From contig JAHCID010000002.1 of the NCBI GenBank assembly GCA_026129405.1, positions 62,001 to 126,000 of the forward strand: DNA of 64,000 nt. The letters are read 5' to 3'. This DNA comes from a bacterium. GTDB lineage: Bacteria; Desulfobacterota; Binatia; DP-6. Below, piece by piece: positions 26,016 to 35,300 of the stretch (its first letter is position 1; each line of letters starts with the position of its first letter). The notes below the pieces were generated by a model. The model saw only the letters and a program-made list of their open reading frames with translations, was not told where the DNA came from and did no database searches. The position numbers and the translations under genes were made by a program.

Positions 26016-27178
26016 GCGCCGCCGCCCGCGCGCTGCGCGGCAAGGTCGCCATCGTCGGCGCCGCCGAGGCCGACGAGCACGGCAAGCTGCCGCACAAGTC
26101 GGCCTTCCAGCTCCACGCCGAGGCCGCGCGCAACGCGCTCGCCGACGCCGGCCTGACGGTCCGCGACGTCGACGCGGTCTTCAGCGCCGGGCTCTGGATG
26201 GGCTCGGAGACGGCGGAGTACCTGGGCATCCGCCCGCGTTGGATCGACGGCACGCAGATCGGCGGCTGCTCGTTCATCGCCCATGTCCAGCACGCGACGG
26301 CGGCGATCGCGGCGGGGCTGGTCGACGTGGCGCTCATCACCCACGGCGAGAGCGGCGCTTCCCGCGTCGGCATGCCCGGGACGCGCTTCGGCGCCGACGC
26401 GTTCCGCGTCCAGTTCGAGCATCCCTTCGGGCTCGCCGGCCCGCCGACCGGCTACGCGCTCGCGGCGGCGCGCCATCGCCACGTCTACGGCAGCACGAGC
26501 GAGCAGCTCGCGACGCTCGCCGTCTCGACGCGGAAGTGGGCGCAGCTGAACCCGCGCGCGATCATGCGCGACCCGCTGACCGTCGACGACGTGCTGGCGT
26601 CGCGCCTGATCGCCTGGCCGCTGCATCTCCTCGACTGCTGCCTCGTCACCGACGCCGGCGGCGCCGTCGTGCTGACGTCGGCGGCGCGCGCGCGCGATCT
26701 GCCGAAGCGGCCGGTCTACGTGCTCGGCACCGGCGAGGCGTCCACCCACGTCATGGTGAGCCAGATGCCGGACTTCGCGTTCTGGGACGCGGCGAAGATG
26801 GCGAGCGAGCAGGCCTTCGCGATGGCGGGCGTCACGCACGCCGACATCGACGTCGCCGAGTTCTACGACGCCTTCACGATCGTGCCGGTCATGGGCCTCG
26901 AGGCGACGGGCTTCTGCAAGCCGGGCGAAGGCGGAGCGTTCGTCGGCGACGGCCGCACGGCGCCGGGCGGATCGTTCCCGATGAACACGAACGGCGGCGG
27001 GCTCTCGTACACGCACTCGGGCATGTACGGCATGTTCACGCTCGTCGAGGCGGCGCGCCAGCTGCGCGGCGAGTGCGACGCGCGGCAGGTCGCCGGCGCG
27101 AAGACGGCCATCTGCCACGGCCTCGGCGGCATGTTCAGCGCCTCGGCGACGCTCATCTGCGGGACGGAGATCCCGTGA
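26012..27178 (+). CDS. Thiolase-superfamily acetyl-CoA acetyltransferase / lipid-transfer-like protein
   Basis: 388 residues from GTG 26012, overlapping the DUF35 stop. KVAIVGAAEADEHGKLP, then FQLHAEAARNALADAGL and VDAVFSAG, mark the N-terminal thiolase half. The C-terminal half has IDVAEFYDAFTIVPVM, NTNGGGLSYTHSGMYGM and CHGLGGMFSASATLI, typical of the SCP-x-thiolase-like (SCP2-thiolase) branch that pairs with DUF35 proteins. In this branch the usual thiolase cysteine is often absent, and members can cleave or aldol-split acyl-CoA thioesters. I see no canonical Cys-nucleophile motif in the N-terminal half. Its substrate is probably a branched or steroid-like acyl-CoA. The stop overlaps the glutaredoxin start as GTGA. 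Confidence 0.9.
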   Translation: MSAAARALRGKVAIVGAAEADEHGKLPHKSAFQLHAEAARNALADAGLTVRDVDAVFSAGLWMGSETAEYLGIRPRWIDGTQIGGCSFIAHVQHATAAIAAGLVDVALITHGESGASRVGMPGTRFGADAFRVQFEHPFGLAGPPTGYALAAARHRHVYGSTSEQLATLAVSTRKWAQLNPRAIMRDPLTVDDVLASRLIAWPLHLLDCCLVTDAGGAVVLTSAARARDLPKRPVYVLGTGEASTHVMVSQMPDFAFWDAAKMASEQAFAMAGVTHADIDVAEFYDAFTIVPVMGLEATGFCKPGEGGAFVGDGRTAPGGSFPMNTNGGGLSYTHSGMYGMFTLVEAARQLRGECDARQVAGAKTAICHGLGGMFSASATLICGTEIP

Positions 27179-27405
27179 GCGGGGGCGGGCCGGTCCTGCT
27201 CTACACGCGGACCGGCTGCCCGCACTCCGACGTGCTGCGCGCCGAGCTCGCGGCGCGCGGTATGGCGATCACCGAGATCGACGTCGCGCGACGGCGCGAC
27301 GCGGTGCCCGAGCTCCTGAAGCTGACGGGCGGGCGGCGGGTCGTGCCGGTGCTGGTCGACGGCGCGACGATCACGGTCGCGCCGCACGGCGGCACGGCGT
27401 TCTGA
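27175..27405 (+). CDS. Glutaredoxin-like protein (CPHS active site)
   Basis: 76 residues from GTG 27175, overlapping the thiolase stop. The fold reads VLLYTRTGCPHSDVLRAEL, then ITEIDVARRRDAVPELLKLT, GGRRVVPVLVDG and APHGGTAF, a compact thioredoxin fold. The active site is CPHS, with only the first cysteine retained instead of CPYC, so a monothiol mechanism is expected. It is the third gene of an overlapping run with the DUF35 and thiolase proteins, so it may serve that enzyme pair; this is inference from gene order. It ends 12 bp from the convergent M14 gene. Confidence 0.85.
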   Translation: MSGGGPVLLYTRTGCPHSDVLRAELAARGMAITEIDVARRRDAVPELLKLTGGRRVVPVLVDGATITVAPHGGTAF

Positions 27406-27417
27406 GACGGCGCGCGC

Positions 27418-28125
27418 TCACCCGCGGTCGGCGATCGCCTCGAGCAGGCAGTGGCCGTAGTAGTCCCACGCCGTCTCCGCCGGCAGCTGCGACGTCGTGC
27501 GCGGCAGCTCGATGGTGACCAGCGGCCAGCCCCAGTCGGCGCCGAGGAGCGCGCCGAGCGATCCGGGCCGGGCGCCGATGCGCTGGAGCGGCAGCCCGGT
27601 GCACGCCGCGAGCATGCTCGCCGCCCTGCTGGGAGGCCCGTCCCAGTCGACGAGCGCGGCGTCGCCCTCGTGCACGCTGATCGTCAGCACGGGGCGGACC
27701 GCCCGCAGCAGGTCGTCGAGCGCCCGGCTCTCCGGCTCCGAGAGCGGCTCCGGGCCGTGCACCGGCCGGGGCGTCCAGCTGCGCGCGGCCATGTTGCGGT
27801 TCAGGTCGACGCCGCGCGCGTTGCTGCGGGTCGCCGCCTCGATGCCGTCGGGATTGAGCGTCGGGACGATCATGATCGGCTCGTCGTGTGGACAGCGCAG
27901 GCGCTCCGCCAGCGTGCGCACGAGCTGCGCGCTGCCGCGCTCGTCCCCGTGCACGCCGCCGAGGACGAGCACGCCGCCCGGGCCGCGCCCGCAGGCGAAG
28001 ACGTCGATGGGCTGGCCGCCGACCGAGTAGGCGGCGGTGCGGAGGTCCGGAGCCGCGGCGGGCGGCTGACGGAGCGCGCAGCCCGCGAGCAGGGCGGCGG
28101 CGATCGGCACGACCGCGAGCCGCAC
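27418..28125 (-). CDS. M14-family zinc carboxypeptidase/amidase lipoprotein (MpaA-like)
   Basis: 235 residues from GTG 28125. The start region VRLAVVPIAAALLAGC is a lipoprotein signal with lipobox LAGC. Zinc-site motifs are HGDERGS (H-x2-E), NPDGIEAATRSNARGVDLNRN (substrate-binding Arg/Asn) and ISVHEGD (third ligand), with VTIELP carrying the catalytic glutamate. MpaA-type enzymes cleave the gamma-D-Glu-mesoDAP bond of released murein tripeptide; other M14 members cleave different peptides. A lipid anchor would place it in the envelope rather than the cytoplasm as in E. coli MpaA, which is unusual. It is followed by a short hypothetical gene upstream on the same strand. Confidence 0.85.
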   Translation of the reverse strand: MRLAVVPIAAALLAGCALRQPPAAAPDLRTAAYSVGGQPIDVFACGRGPGGVLVLGGVHGDERGSAQLVRTLAERLRCPHDEPIMIVPTLNPDGIEAATRSNARGVDLNRNMAARSWTPRPVHGPEPLSEPESRALDDLLRAVRPVLTISVHEGDAALVDWDGPPSRAASMLAACTGLPLQRIGARPGSLGALLGADWGWPLVTIELPRTTSQLPAETAWDYYGHCLLEAIADRG

Positions 28126-28181
28126 GACCGCCGTCGCGCCGAGGCATGGCCCGGCCGACCCGGCGCCTCGCGGCGACAGGC

Positions 28182-28406
28182 TCAGACCGGGTTCCGCGTC
28201 GACTTCATCCGCGGCGCGATCGGATCGTCGGGCTCGCCGGGCAGCGGCTTGCCCCACGGATCGGTGCGCGGGATGCGAAGCTTCTTCAGCGTGAGGAGCG
28301 TGTCCTCGTTGACCCAGGGCTGACCCAGCGCACAGGGTACCGGGATGCCGTTCTCCGGCTCGAGGTCGTAGGCGGGGAACGCGCCCTTCTGGTAGTCGAG
28401 GAGCAT
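28182..28406 (-). CDS. Small hypothetical protein
   Basis: 74 residues from ATG 28406; a TTG at 28454 would give 90. The composition is balanced, not the R/A/P-rich pattern of antisense frames, and reads sensibly (LLDYQKGAFPAYDLEPENG, LLTLKKLRIPRTDPWGKPLP). There is no signal peptide, membrane segment or recognisable domain. It sits between the M14 lipoprotein gene and the BON-domain gene on the same strand. It could be a small independent gene or a gene remnant. The ribosome site is poor for either start. Confidence 0.45.
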   Translation of the reverse strand: MLLDYQKGAFPAYDLEPENGIPVPCALGQPWVNEDTLLTLKKLRIPRTDPWGKPLPGEPDDPIAPRMKSTRNPV

Positions 28407-28483
28407 CCGCTTCGGCACGGGATCGATGTAGCGGGCGGGCGTCGCCCCATGCAAGCCGGGGACGACGGCCGGGGGCGATGGCC

Positions 28484-29080
28484 TCAGCGGATGAAGATGT
28501 GGGTGACGACCCGGGACACGCCCGGCGTCTGCAGGGCGACCGCGCGCGCCGTCTCCACCTGCCCCGCGTCGTGCGCCTCGCCCATGATGAAGGCGACGCC
28601 GTTCACGACGCGGTGCTGGAGGCTCTGCGAGGCGATGCCCTCGGCGGCCAGCAGGTTCACGCCCAGCTCCTTGTTCACCGCGAAGTCCGACGCGCGGTCG
28701 CCGATGCCGTCGCCGGCGGCGACCTCGAGGTCGTCGTAGATCGCGTCGCCGGCCACGCCGCGCGCCAGCTCGACCGCCTGGCGACGGAGCTCCCAGGTCG
28801 GGACGACGCCCGTCAGCATGACGTGGCCGAGGTAAACGTCGACGTCGACGTCGGCCGCCAGGCTCGCCGATGCGCCGAGGAAGGCCTTGTCGATCGACGC
28901 CTTCGTGTCGAGGTCGGCGGCTTGCTGCTCCATGGAGCGATCGTCGGCGAGCGAGCTCGCCGCCTCGGTCGCCGCGGTCGTGATCGCCATCTGCGGGCAT
29001 CCGGTGCACCAGGGGAGGACGAGCGTCGCCAGAAGGAGGGCCAGGGGCGTCGTCGCCGCCCGCGCGGACTGCGTTCGCAT
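28484..29080 (-). CDS. Exported BON-domain protein (OsmY-like), probable lipoprotein
   Basis: 198 residues. A hydrophobic leader (TTPLALLLATLVLPWCTGC) ends in cysteines that may be lipidated, although the residue at -3 is atypical for a lipobox. Two BON domains follow. The first (~58-122) has VDVDVYLGHVMLTGVVPTWE and LARGVAGDAIYDDLEV. The second (~125-198) has LQHRVVNGVAFIMGEAHDAG and ALQTPGVSRVVTHIFI, each with the conserved V-x-L-x-G pattern. BON proteins bind phospholipid and protect the envelope (as E. coli OsmY and DolP do). It lies between the small hypothetical gene and the P450 fragment. Confidence 0.85.
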   Translation of the reverse strand: MRTQSARAATTPLALLLATLVLPWCTGCPQMAITTAATEAASSLADDRSMEQQAADLDTKASIDKAFLGASASLAADVDVDVYLGHVMLTGVVPTWELRRQAVELARGVAGDAIYDDLEVAAGDGIGDRASDFAVNKELGVNLLAAEGIASQSLQHRVVNGVAFIMGEAHDAGQVETARAVALQTPGVSRVVTHIFIR

Positions 29081-29150
29081 CGGCGGCTCTTATGCCCGTT
29101 CCGCTCGCGAACGCTTGCCATTCGCCGCCATGGCGCCGCCGCGCGGCGTC

Positions 29151-29366
29151 AGGCGGTGGGATCGTCACCGGCAGACCGGTCTGAGCGCGCCCGGGGATCG
29201 CGCGCCACGTGAGCGTGGCGGGATCCGCGGCGAGCGCCGGTGCGGGCTCGGCGACGGCACGCACCGCCTCTTCGATGGTCACGCGCGCCAGGGCGGCGCC
29301 GAGGCAGGAGTGCCGACGTTCGCGGGGAGCGCGCGGACCGTCCGTCGGGCGGAGCGGCCTTCCCAC
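29151..29366 (-). pseudogene. Cytochrome P450 C-terminal remnant
   Basis: About 72 residues in one frame read ERRHSCLGAALARVTIEEAV, then a helix, LTWRAIPGRAQTGLPV and TIPPP. This is the haem-ligand cysteine region through the C-terminus of a P450: H-x-CLGxxLAR, then the terminal GLxxLPV strand. Upstream the FGxGxH and everything before is missing; the sequence immediately 5' has no P450 likeness in any frame and runs into the start of the luciferase-like gene at 29396. The frame lacks the normal stop and continues into the BON gene. It is a gene fragment, not a working enzyme. Confidence 0.7.
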
Positions 29367-29395
29367 CGGCCCCGGCGCCGGGCTAGGACGCCTCG

Positions 29396-30349
29396 ATGGA
29401 ACGCATCGCCCTGTCGTTCTCGCCGCTCCGCGACGCCCAGCCCGACGAGATCATCGATTGGAGCCGCCGGGCCGAGGCGCGCGGCTTCGCCGGCGTCTTC
29501 ATCCCGGAGTCGTTCAACGACTCGCTCGCCTACGCCCAGGCCATCGGCCAGGCGACGACGACGCTTCTCGTCGGGACGGCGATCACGAACGTCTATCTGC
29601 GCCATCCGACGTTGCTCGCGCAGCAGGCGGCGGCGGTGCAGGCGTTCACCGGCGGACGGCTCATGCTGGGGCTCGGCGTCGGGCACCGGCCGGTGAACGC
29701 GTCGCTCGGCATCGACATGGGCAACCCGATCCAGCGCGTCCGCGACGTCGTCGCCCTGCTGCGCCAGGCGTGGGTGAAGGGGCCGCACCAGCCGCGTCCG
29801 GCGACGCCGCCGAAGCTCCTCACCGCCGCGCTCGCGCCGCGCATGATCGAGGTCGCAGGGGAGATCGCGGACGGCGTGATCTTCAACCTCTTCCCGCTCG
29901 AGCGCTACCGCAAGGCGCTCGCCCATCTGCACAAGGGCATGGAGCGCGCCGGGCGCGACCCGCAGGCGGGCGGATACGAGATCTGCCACTTCACGACCTG
30001 CTACCTCGGCGACGACCGCGCCGCGTGCCTGCACGAGGCGAAGCGCATGCTGGCGCGCTACGCGAACCTGCCGTTCTACGGCAACATGCTCGCCGAGAGC
30101 GGCTTCGCCGACGAGGTGGCCGCGATCCGGGCGGCGATGAAGGCGCGCGACGTCGGCGCCGCGGAGAGGGCGGTCACCGACGCGATGGCGGACGCGGTGA
30201 CGCTCGTCGGCGACGCGCAGCACTGCCGCGAGCGGCTGCGCGCCTACGGCATGGCCGGCGCGGCGATGTCGATCGTGTTCCCGAATCCCGTCGGCGAGTC
30301 GCGGGCGGCGTGCGTCGCGCGCGCCACCGAGGCGTTCGCGCCGGCCTGA
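29396..30349 (+). CDS. LLM-class (luciferase-like) F420- or FMN-dependent oxidoreductase
   Basis: 317 residues with the TIM-barrel of the bacterial luciferase superfamily: IALSFSPLRDAQPDEIIDWSRRAE near the start, FAGVFIPES, VGTAITNVYLRHPTLLAQQA, GRLMLGLGVGH and GADGV-like EIADGVIFNLFP. Members use F420 or FMN to oxidise or hydroxylate substrates. The helical insertion typical of F420-dependent members (VRDVVALLRQAW) is present, but the cofactor cannot be decided without a structure. The gene starts beside the P450 remnant and is convergent with the SDR gene, 12 bp away. Confidence 0.88.
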   Translation: MERIALSFSPLRDAQPDEIIDWSRRAEARGFAGVFIPESFNDSLAYAQAIGQATTTLLVGTAITNVYLRHPTLLAQQAAAVQAFTGGRLMLGLGVGHRPVNASLGIDMGNPIQRVRDVVALLRQAWVKGPHQPRPATPPKLLTAALAPRMIEVAGEIADGVIFNLFPLERYRKALAHLHKGMERAGRDPQAGGYEICHFTTCYLGDDRAACLHEAKRMLARYANLPFYGNMLAESGFADEVAAIRAAMKARDVGAAERAVTDAMADAVTLVGDAQHCRERLRAYGMAGAAMSIVFPNPVGESRAACVARATEAFAPA

Positions 30350-30361
30350 CCCGCCCGCGCC

Positions 30362-31219
30362 TCAGGCCGGCTGCGGCGGCGGGATCTGCGTGCGCAGCAC
30401 GGCGTCGAAGGCGCGGTCCGGCAGCCAGCGGCGCAGCGCCATCATCATGCGCGCGGCCGCGGTGACGGTGTAGCGCGTGCGCGGCCGCGGCGCCGTCAGC
30501 GCCTTCTCGATGACCGCGGCGACGGCCTCGGGGCCGAGCGCGAGCTTGCCCATCGGGCCGTCGTAGGCGTCGCGGATCGCCTTCGCGAGGCTCTCGTGGA
30601 AGCCGGTGTACGGGCCGCCGTCCGCCGCGGCGGCGCGGATCGCGTCGATGGCGGTGTCGCCGAAGGCGGTGCGGATCGGGCCCGGCTGGACGACGACCAC
30701 CTGGATGCCGAAGCCGGCGACCTCGAAGCGGAGCGCGTCGCTCAGCGCCTCCAGTGCGTGCTTGGTCGCGTGGTAGTAGGCGCCGCCGGGCAGAGTGAGC
30801 GTGCCGCCCATCGAGCTCAGGTTGACGATGCGGCCGGCGCCGCGCCGCCGCATGCCCGGGAGGACGAGCTGGGTCAGGCGCACGAGCCCGAAGACGTTGG
30901 TCTCGAACTGGCGGCGGATCTCGGCCATCGGCGTGGTTTCGAACGCGCCCTCCTGGCCGTAGCCGGCGTTGTTCACGAGCGCGCCGACCGGGCCGTCCTG
31001 CGCCTCGATGGTCGCGAGCGCGGCCCGCATCGAGGCTTCGTCGCAGACGTCGAGCGCGACGGTGCGGCAGCCGTGCGCGGCGAGGTCGGCGAGCTGCTCG
31101 GGGCGGCGGGCCGATGCCCACACGGTGAAGCCCTTGCCGGCGAGGCGCTCGGCGGTGGCGCGGCCGATGCCGGTGGAGCAGCCGGTGATGAGGACGGTCG
31201 TCGGAGCCTGCGCGGCCAT
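30362..31219 (-). CDS. Short-chain dehydrogenase/reductase
   Basis: 285 residues from ATG 31219 with GGGAGG seven bases upstream. The Rossmann motif TGCSTGIG is at 12-19. LVNNAGYGQEG follows, then the catalytic Ser/Tyr/Lys with SSMGG and YYHATK (Y-x3-K). The adenosine-pocket aspartate VALDV suits NAD(P). It is a classical SDR with an extended C-terminus, as in retinol or sterol dehydrogenase-like members (ALRRWLPDRAFDAVL). The substrate is unknown, probably an alcohol or ketone of the lipid pathways nearby. The divergent TetR gene and inverted repeat upstream point to ligand-controlled expression. Confidence 0.9.
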   Translation of the reverse strand: MAAQAPTTVLITGCSTGIGRATAERLAGKGFTVWASARRPEQLADLAAHGCRTVALDVCDEASMRAALATIEAQDGPVGALVNNAGYGQEGAFETTPMAEIRRQFETNVFGLVRLTQLVLPGMRRRGAGRIVNLSSMGGTLTLPGGAYYHATKHALEALSDALRFEVAGFGIQVVVVQPGPIRTAFGDTAIDAIRAAAADGGPYTGFHESLAKAIRDAYDGPMGKLALGPEAVAAVIEKALTAPRPRTRYTVTAAARMMMALRRWLPDRAFDAVLRTQIPPPQPA

Positions 31220-31269
31220 GTCGTGCCTCCCGGGCGGACGGAGTCGGAGCGCCGTCGCGCGACGCCAGA

Positions 31270-31297
31270 ATTGACAAACTGAGCCTGAAACGTCAAT
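31270..31297. promoter_or_regulatory. Inverted repeat ATTGAC-N16-GTCAAT between SDR and tetR genes
   Basis: 6-bp arms. The left arm overlaps a TTGACA hexamer (31271-31276) that could serve as a -35 for the TetR gene at 31311. It is a likely operator for that regulator, though the long spacer is atypical. Confidence 0.45.
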
Positions 31298-31310
31298 CCG
31301 TACCCCGCCC

Positions 31311-31943
31311 ATGCCGACGGCCCGCCCGCGCCCCGACAGCCGCGCCCGCATCCTCGCCGGGGCGCTCGAGCGCTTCACGGCGTACGGCTACCGCCGCACC
31401 GCCCTCGAGGACATCGCCCAGGCGGCGGGCCTGTCGCGCGCCTCGGTCTACGTCCACTTCCGCAACAAGGAGGACGTGTTCCGCGCGCTGGCGCGGCAGC
31501 TGCACACCGAGGGGCTGGCCGCCGCCGAGTCCGCCGCGGCGGCCGACGGCCCGCTCGCGGTTCGGCTGCGGGCGCTGTTCACCGCCAAGCTCACACCGGT
31601 GGCGACGCTGGCGCGCACGTCGCCCCACGCGGCGGAGCTGCTCGACGAGAACGACCGCGTCGCCGGCGACGTCGCGGCGGAGTTCCGCAAACGCCTGGTG
31701 CGCGTGCTCGCGCGCCTGGTCGCCGCGGCGATCGCCGCGGGCGAGGTCGATCCGGCCCGGGTCGGGCTCTCGGCGCGCGGCGCCGCGGAGCTGATCGTCG
31801 ACGGGGTGAAGGGCATCGAGATCGCGAGCGCGGCGGCGGCGGCGACGCCGGCACAGCTCACCCGCCGCGTCGGGCAGCTCGTCGATCTCGTCGTGGCCGG
31901 GCTCGCGCTGCCCGCGCCGATCCCGCACGGGCGTCGGGCCTGA
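31311..31943 (+). CDS. TetR-family regulator divergent from SDR gene
   Basis: 210 residues. The HTH reads [20 protein letters not shown], then [27 protein letters not shown], the TetR recognition helix. The ligand domain is entirely helical. It is arranged head-to-head with the SDR gene, with ~91 bp between the starts. It probably represses the SDR gene and itself. It ends 49 bp before ileS, which is on the same strand, but read-through is not implied by sequence. Confidence 0.9.
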   Translation: MPTARPRPDSRARILAGALERFTAYGYRRTALEDIAQAAGLSRASVYVHFRNKEDVFRALARQLHTEGLAAAESAAAADGPLAVRLRALFTAKLTPVATLARTSPHAAELLDENDRVAGDVAAEFRKRLVRVLARLVAAAIAAGEVDPARVGLSARGAAELIVDGVKGIEIASAAAAATPAQLTRRVGQLVDLVVAGLALPAPIPHGRRA

Positions 31944-31992
31944 GCGCCTTTGCAGGGTCGGGACCCCGCTGGTACGGTCGCCGTTCCCGGCG

Positions 31993-34782
31993 ATGGACTA
32001 CAAGTCGACCCTGAACCTGCCGCGCACGGAGTTCCCGATGCGCGCCAACCTGCCGCAGCGCGAGCCGGAGATCCTGGCGCGCTGGCGTGCCCTCGGCCTG
32101 TACGAGCGCCTCGTGGCGCGCGACCTCCCGCGCTTCCTCCTGCACGACGGGCCGCCGTACGCCAACGGCAACATCCACATCGGCCACACGATGAACAAGG
32201 TCCTGAAGGACCTCGTCGTGAAGTCGCGGGCGATGGCCGGACATCGCGCACCGTACGTGCCGGGCTGGGACTGCCACGGGCTGCCCATCGAGCTCCAGGT
32301 CGAGCGCGAGATCGGCCGCGCCAAGAAGGCCGCGATGTCGATCGTCGACGTCCGCGCCCGCTGCCGCGCCTACGCGCAGAAGTACGTCGACATCCAGAGC
32401 GCGGAGTTCCAGCGGCTCGGCATCCTCGGCGACTGGGCGCATCCGTACCTCACGATGGACTTCCACTACGAGGCGGAGCAGATGCGCATCCTCGGGAAGT
32501 GCATCGCCGCCGACCTCGTCGAGCGCAAGAACAAGCCGGTGCACTGGTGTCCGTCGTGCGCGACGGCGCTCGCCGAGGCCGAGGTCGAGTACGCCGACGT
32601 CACCTCGCCGTCGGCGTTCGTGGCGTACCCGGTCGTCGGCAGGGGCGCGACCGTGCTGCACGGCGTGGAGGACGTCGCCGCCGCCGCCTGGACGACCACC
32701 CCGTGGACGCTGCCCGCGAGCATGGCCGTCGCCGTGCACCCGGAGCACGAGTACGTCGTCGTGGAGCTGGGCGGGCGGCGGCTCATCGTCGCCGCCGAGC
32801 TGGTGCCTGCGCTCGCGAAGGCGATGGGCGTGCCGGCACCGGCGGGCGAGCTGCGACGCTTCCGTGGCCGTACCATCGAAGGGATGAAGCTGCGGCATCC
32901 GTGGCTCGACCGCGAGGTGCCGGTCGTCCTCGCCGACTACGTGACGCTCGACAGCGGCACCGGCCTCGTCCACACCGCGCCGGGCCACGGCCAGGACGAC
33001 TACGTCACGGGGCTGCGCTACGGCCTCGACGTCTACGCGCCCGTCGACGAGCGCGGCCGCTTCACCGCCGACGTGCCGGAGTGGCAGGGCGTGCGCGTCT
33101 TCGACGCCGACCGCCAGATCATCGCCCACCTCCAGCAGCACGGCGCGCTGCTCGCGGCGTACGACTTCCCCCACAGCTACCCGCACTGCTGGCGCTGCAA
33201 GAACCCCATCGTGTTCCGGGCCACGCCGCAGTGGTTCATCCTCATGGACAAGATGGTGGCGCTGCCCGGCGGTCCCGCGCGCACGCTGCGCGCTGCGGCG
33301 CTGGCCGAGATCCAGCGCGTCAGCTGGGTGCCGGCGTGGGGCCGCGACCGCATCCTCGGCATGATCGAGGCGCGGCCCGACTGGTGCATTTCGCGCCAGC
33401 GCGCCTGGGGCGTGCCGATCCCGGCGCTCTTCTGCGAGGGCTGCGGCGAGCCGCACGCGACGCAGGCCGTCTGCGACCACGTCGCCGGACTCTTCGAGAG
33501 CGAGGGTGCCGACGCCTGGTTCGCACGCCCGGTGGAAGATCTCGTGCCGCCCGGCTTCGCGTGCTCCTGCGGCGGGAAGACCTTCACGCGCTCCACCGAC
33601 ATCCTCGACGTCTGGTTCGACTCGGGCGTCAGCTGGGCCGCGGTGGTGCAGCAACGCGCCGACCTCGGCGACGGCTGGGCCGACATCTACCTCGAGGGCA
33701 GCGACCAGCACCGCGGCTGGTTCCACACCTCGCTGCTCACCGCCGTCGCGGTCGAGGGCCGCGCGCCCTACGACGTCGTCCTGACCCACGGCTTCACGCT
33801 CGACGGGCAGGGGCGGAAGATGTCCAAGTCGCTGGGGAACGTCGTCGCGCCCGAAGACGTCATCAAGAAGCACGGCGCCGAGGTGCTGCGCCTGTGGGTG
33901 GCGGCCGAGGACTACCGTGACGACGTCCGCGTCTCCGAGCAGATCATCGGCCAGCTGGTCGAGGCGTACCGCGGCATCCGCAACACCGCCCGCTTCCTCC
34001 TGAGCAATCTCTTCGACTTCGACGCCGCCAACGACGCGCTCCCGCTGGCCGAGCTGCCGGAGGCGGAGCGCTGGATACTGCACCGCACGGCGGCGCTCGC
34101 GCATCGCGTGCGGGCCGCCTACGACGACTACGAGTTCCACGTCATCTACCACGCGCTGAACAACTTCTGCGGCGTGGACCTGAGCCGCATCTATCTCGAC
34201 GTGCGCAAGGACCGCCTCTACTGCGAGCGGCCCCAGGCGCCGGAGCGCCGCGCGACGCAGACGGCGCTGCACGGCATCCTCGACGTGCTCGTGCGTCTCA
34301 TGGCGCCGGTGCTGTCGTTCACCGCCGAGGAGCTGTGGCAGCACCTGCCGGCGACCGGGCAGGAGAGCGTCTTCCTGGCCGGCTTCCCCGAGGTGCCGGC
34401 GGCGTGGACCGACGCGGCGCTGGCCGCCGACTGGGATCGACTTCTCGCCGCGCGCGGCGCGGTGAGCAAGGCGCTCGAGGAGGCGCGGTCGGCCGGGCTC
34501 CTCAAGCAGGGCACCGAGGCGCGCGTCGCGCTCACGGCGCCGGCCGAGCTGGCGTCGGTGCTGGCCGCGCGCGCGGCCGACCTCCCGGCGCTCTTCCTGG
34601 TCGCGCTCGTCGACCTGGGCGGAGCCGTCGACGCGCCGGAGAGCCCGCTCGTCCCCGGGCTGCGCATCGGGGTCGCGCGCGCCGACGGCGCCAAGTGCGA
34701 GCGGTGTTGGATCGTGCGCCCCGTCGGCGTCGACGCGCGGCATCCGGCGCTGTGCGCGCGCTGCGCCGGGGTCGTGGCATGA
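31993..34782 (+). CDS. ileS: Isoleucyl-tRNA synthetase
   Basis: 929 residues, the normal bacterial length. The class-I HIGH signature is NGNIHIGHT at ~59-66, the KMSKS loop is [10 protein letters not shown] at ~607, and the editing (CP1) domain contains [14 protein letters not shown] and [19 protein letters not shown]. The C-terminal zinc ribbon is CERCWIV with LCARC at the very end, as in eubacterial enzymes. It charges tRNA-Ile and hydrolyses mischarged valine. Its stop overlaps the lspA ATG as ATGA; ileS-lspA is a conserved pair. Confidence 0.97.
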   Translation: MDYKSTLNLPRTEFPMRANLPQREPEILARWRALGLYERLVARDLPRFLLHDGPPYANGNIHIGHTMNKVLKDLVVKSRAMAGHRAPYVPGWDCHGLPIELQVEREIGRAKKAAMSIVDVRARCRAYAQKYVDIQSAEFQRLGILGDWAHPYLTMDFHYEAEQMRILGKCIAADLVERKNKPVHWCPSCATALAEAEVEYADVTSPSAFVAYPVVGRGATVLHGVEDVAAAAWTTTPWTLPASMAVAVHPEHEYVVVELGGRRLIVAAELVPALAKAMGVPAPAGELRRFRGRTIEGMKLRHPWLDREVPVVLADYVTLDSGTGLVHTAPGHGQDDYVTGLRYGLDVYAPVDERGRFTADVPEWQGVRVFDADRQIIAHLQQHGALLAAYDFPHSYPHCWRCKNPIVFRATPQWFILMDKMVALPGGPARTLRAAALAEIQRVSWVPAWGRDRILGMIEARPDWCISRQRAWGVPIPALFCEGCGEPHATQAVCDHVAGLFESEGADAWFARPVEDLVPPGFACSCGGKTFTRSTDILDVWFDSGVSWAAVVQQRADLGDGWADIYLEGSDQHRGWFHTSLLTAVAVEGRAPYDVVLTHGFTLDGQGRKMSKSLGNVVAPEDVIKKHGAEVLRLWVAAEDYRDDVRVSEQIIGQLVEAYRGIRNTARFLLSNLFDFDAANDALPLAELPEAERWILHRTAALAHRVRAAYDDYEFHVIYHALNNFCGVDLSRIYLDVRKDRLYCERPQAPERRATQTALHGILDVLVRLMAPVLSFTAEELWQHLPATGQESVFLAGFPEVPAAWTDAALAADWDRLLAARGAVSKALEEARSAGLLKQGTEARVALTAPAELASVLAARAADLPALFLVALVDLGGAVDAPESPLVPGLRIGVARADGAKCERCWIVRPVGVDARHPALCARCAGVVA

Positions 34783-35300
34783 GCGGGGTCGACCGGCGTC
34801 TCGTGCGCGCGACCCTCGTCGCGCTGGTCGTGTTCGTCGTCGATCTGGCGACCAAGCGGATCGTCGAGGGCACGATGACCGTCGGCCAGGAGATCCCGGT
34901 CGTGCCCGGCTTCGGGCTGCTCTACGTGCGCAACTCCGGCGCCGCGTTCGGGCTCCTGTCCGGAGCGCCCGAGTGGCTGCGCATCCCGCTCTTTCTCGTC
35001 GTCACCGTGGCGGCGCTGTGGCTCCTCGTCTCGTACCTGCGCAGCACGCCGCCGGAGCGGGGCTGGGTGGTCGTCGCGCTCGGCGGCATCGTCGGCGGCG
35101 CGCTCGGCAACCTCGCGTGCCGGCTGCGTTCCGGCGAGGTGGTCGACTTCTTCCATCTCCACGTCGGCGAGTGGAGCTGGCCGATGTTCAACGTCGCCGA
35201 CATCGGCATCACGCTCGGCGTCGCCGTCGTGCTGCTCGAGTCGTTCCGTGCGCCCGCCACCGGCGAGGCGCCCGCCGCGTCGCCTACGACGCGGCGCTGA
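34779..35300 (+). CDS. lspA: Lipoprotein signal peptidase II
   Basis: 173 residues with four transmembrane helices. Conserved signatures are [11 protein letters not shown] (first helix, Asp22), [33 protein letters not shown] with the first catalytic Asp, and [11 protein letters not shown] with the second. LspA removes the signal peptide of diacylglyceryl-modified prolipoproteins in the inner membrane, fitting the lipoproteins predicted in this window. It is translated from an ATGA overlap with ileS. Its last 17 bases overlap the 3' end of the mrp gene on the opposite strand. Confidence 0.96.
   Translation: MSGVDRRLVRATLVALVVFVVDLATKRIVEGTMTVGQEIPVVPGFGLLYVRNSGAAFGLLSGAPEWLRIPLFLVVTVAALWLLVSYLRSTPPERGWVVVALGGIVGGALGNLACRLRSGEVVDFFHLHVGEWSWPMFNVADIGITLGVAVVLLESFRAPATGEAPAASPTTRR

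Noticed and set aside
31858-34743. 961-residue frame antisense to ileS
   Set aside because: ileS is unmistakable on the plus strand; the antisense frame is H/R/A-rich with no domain.
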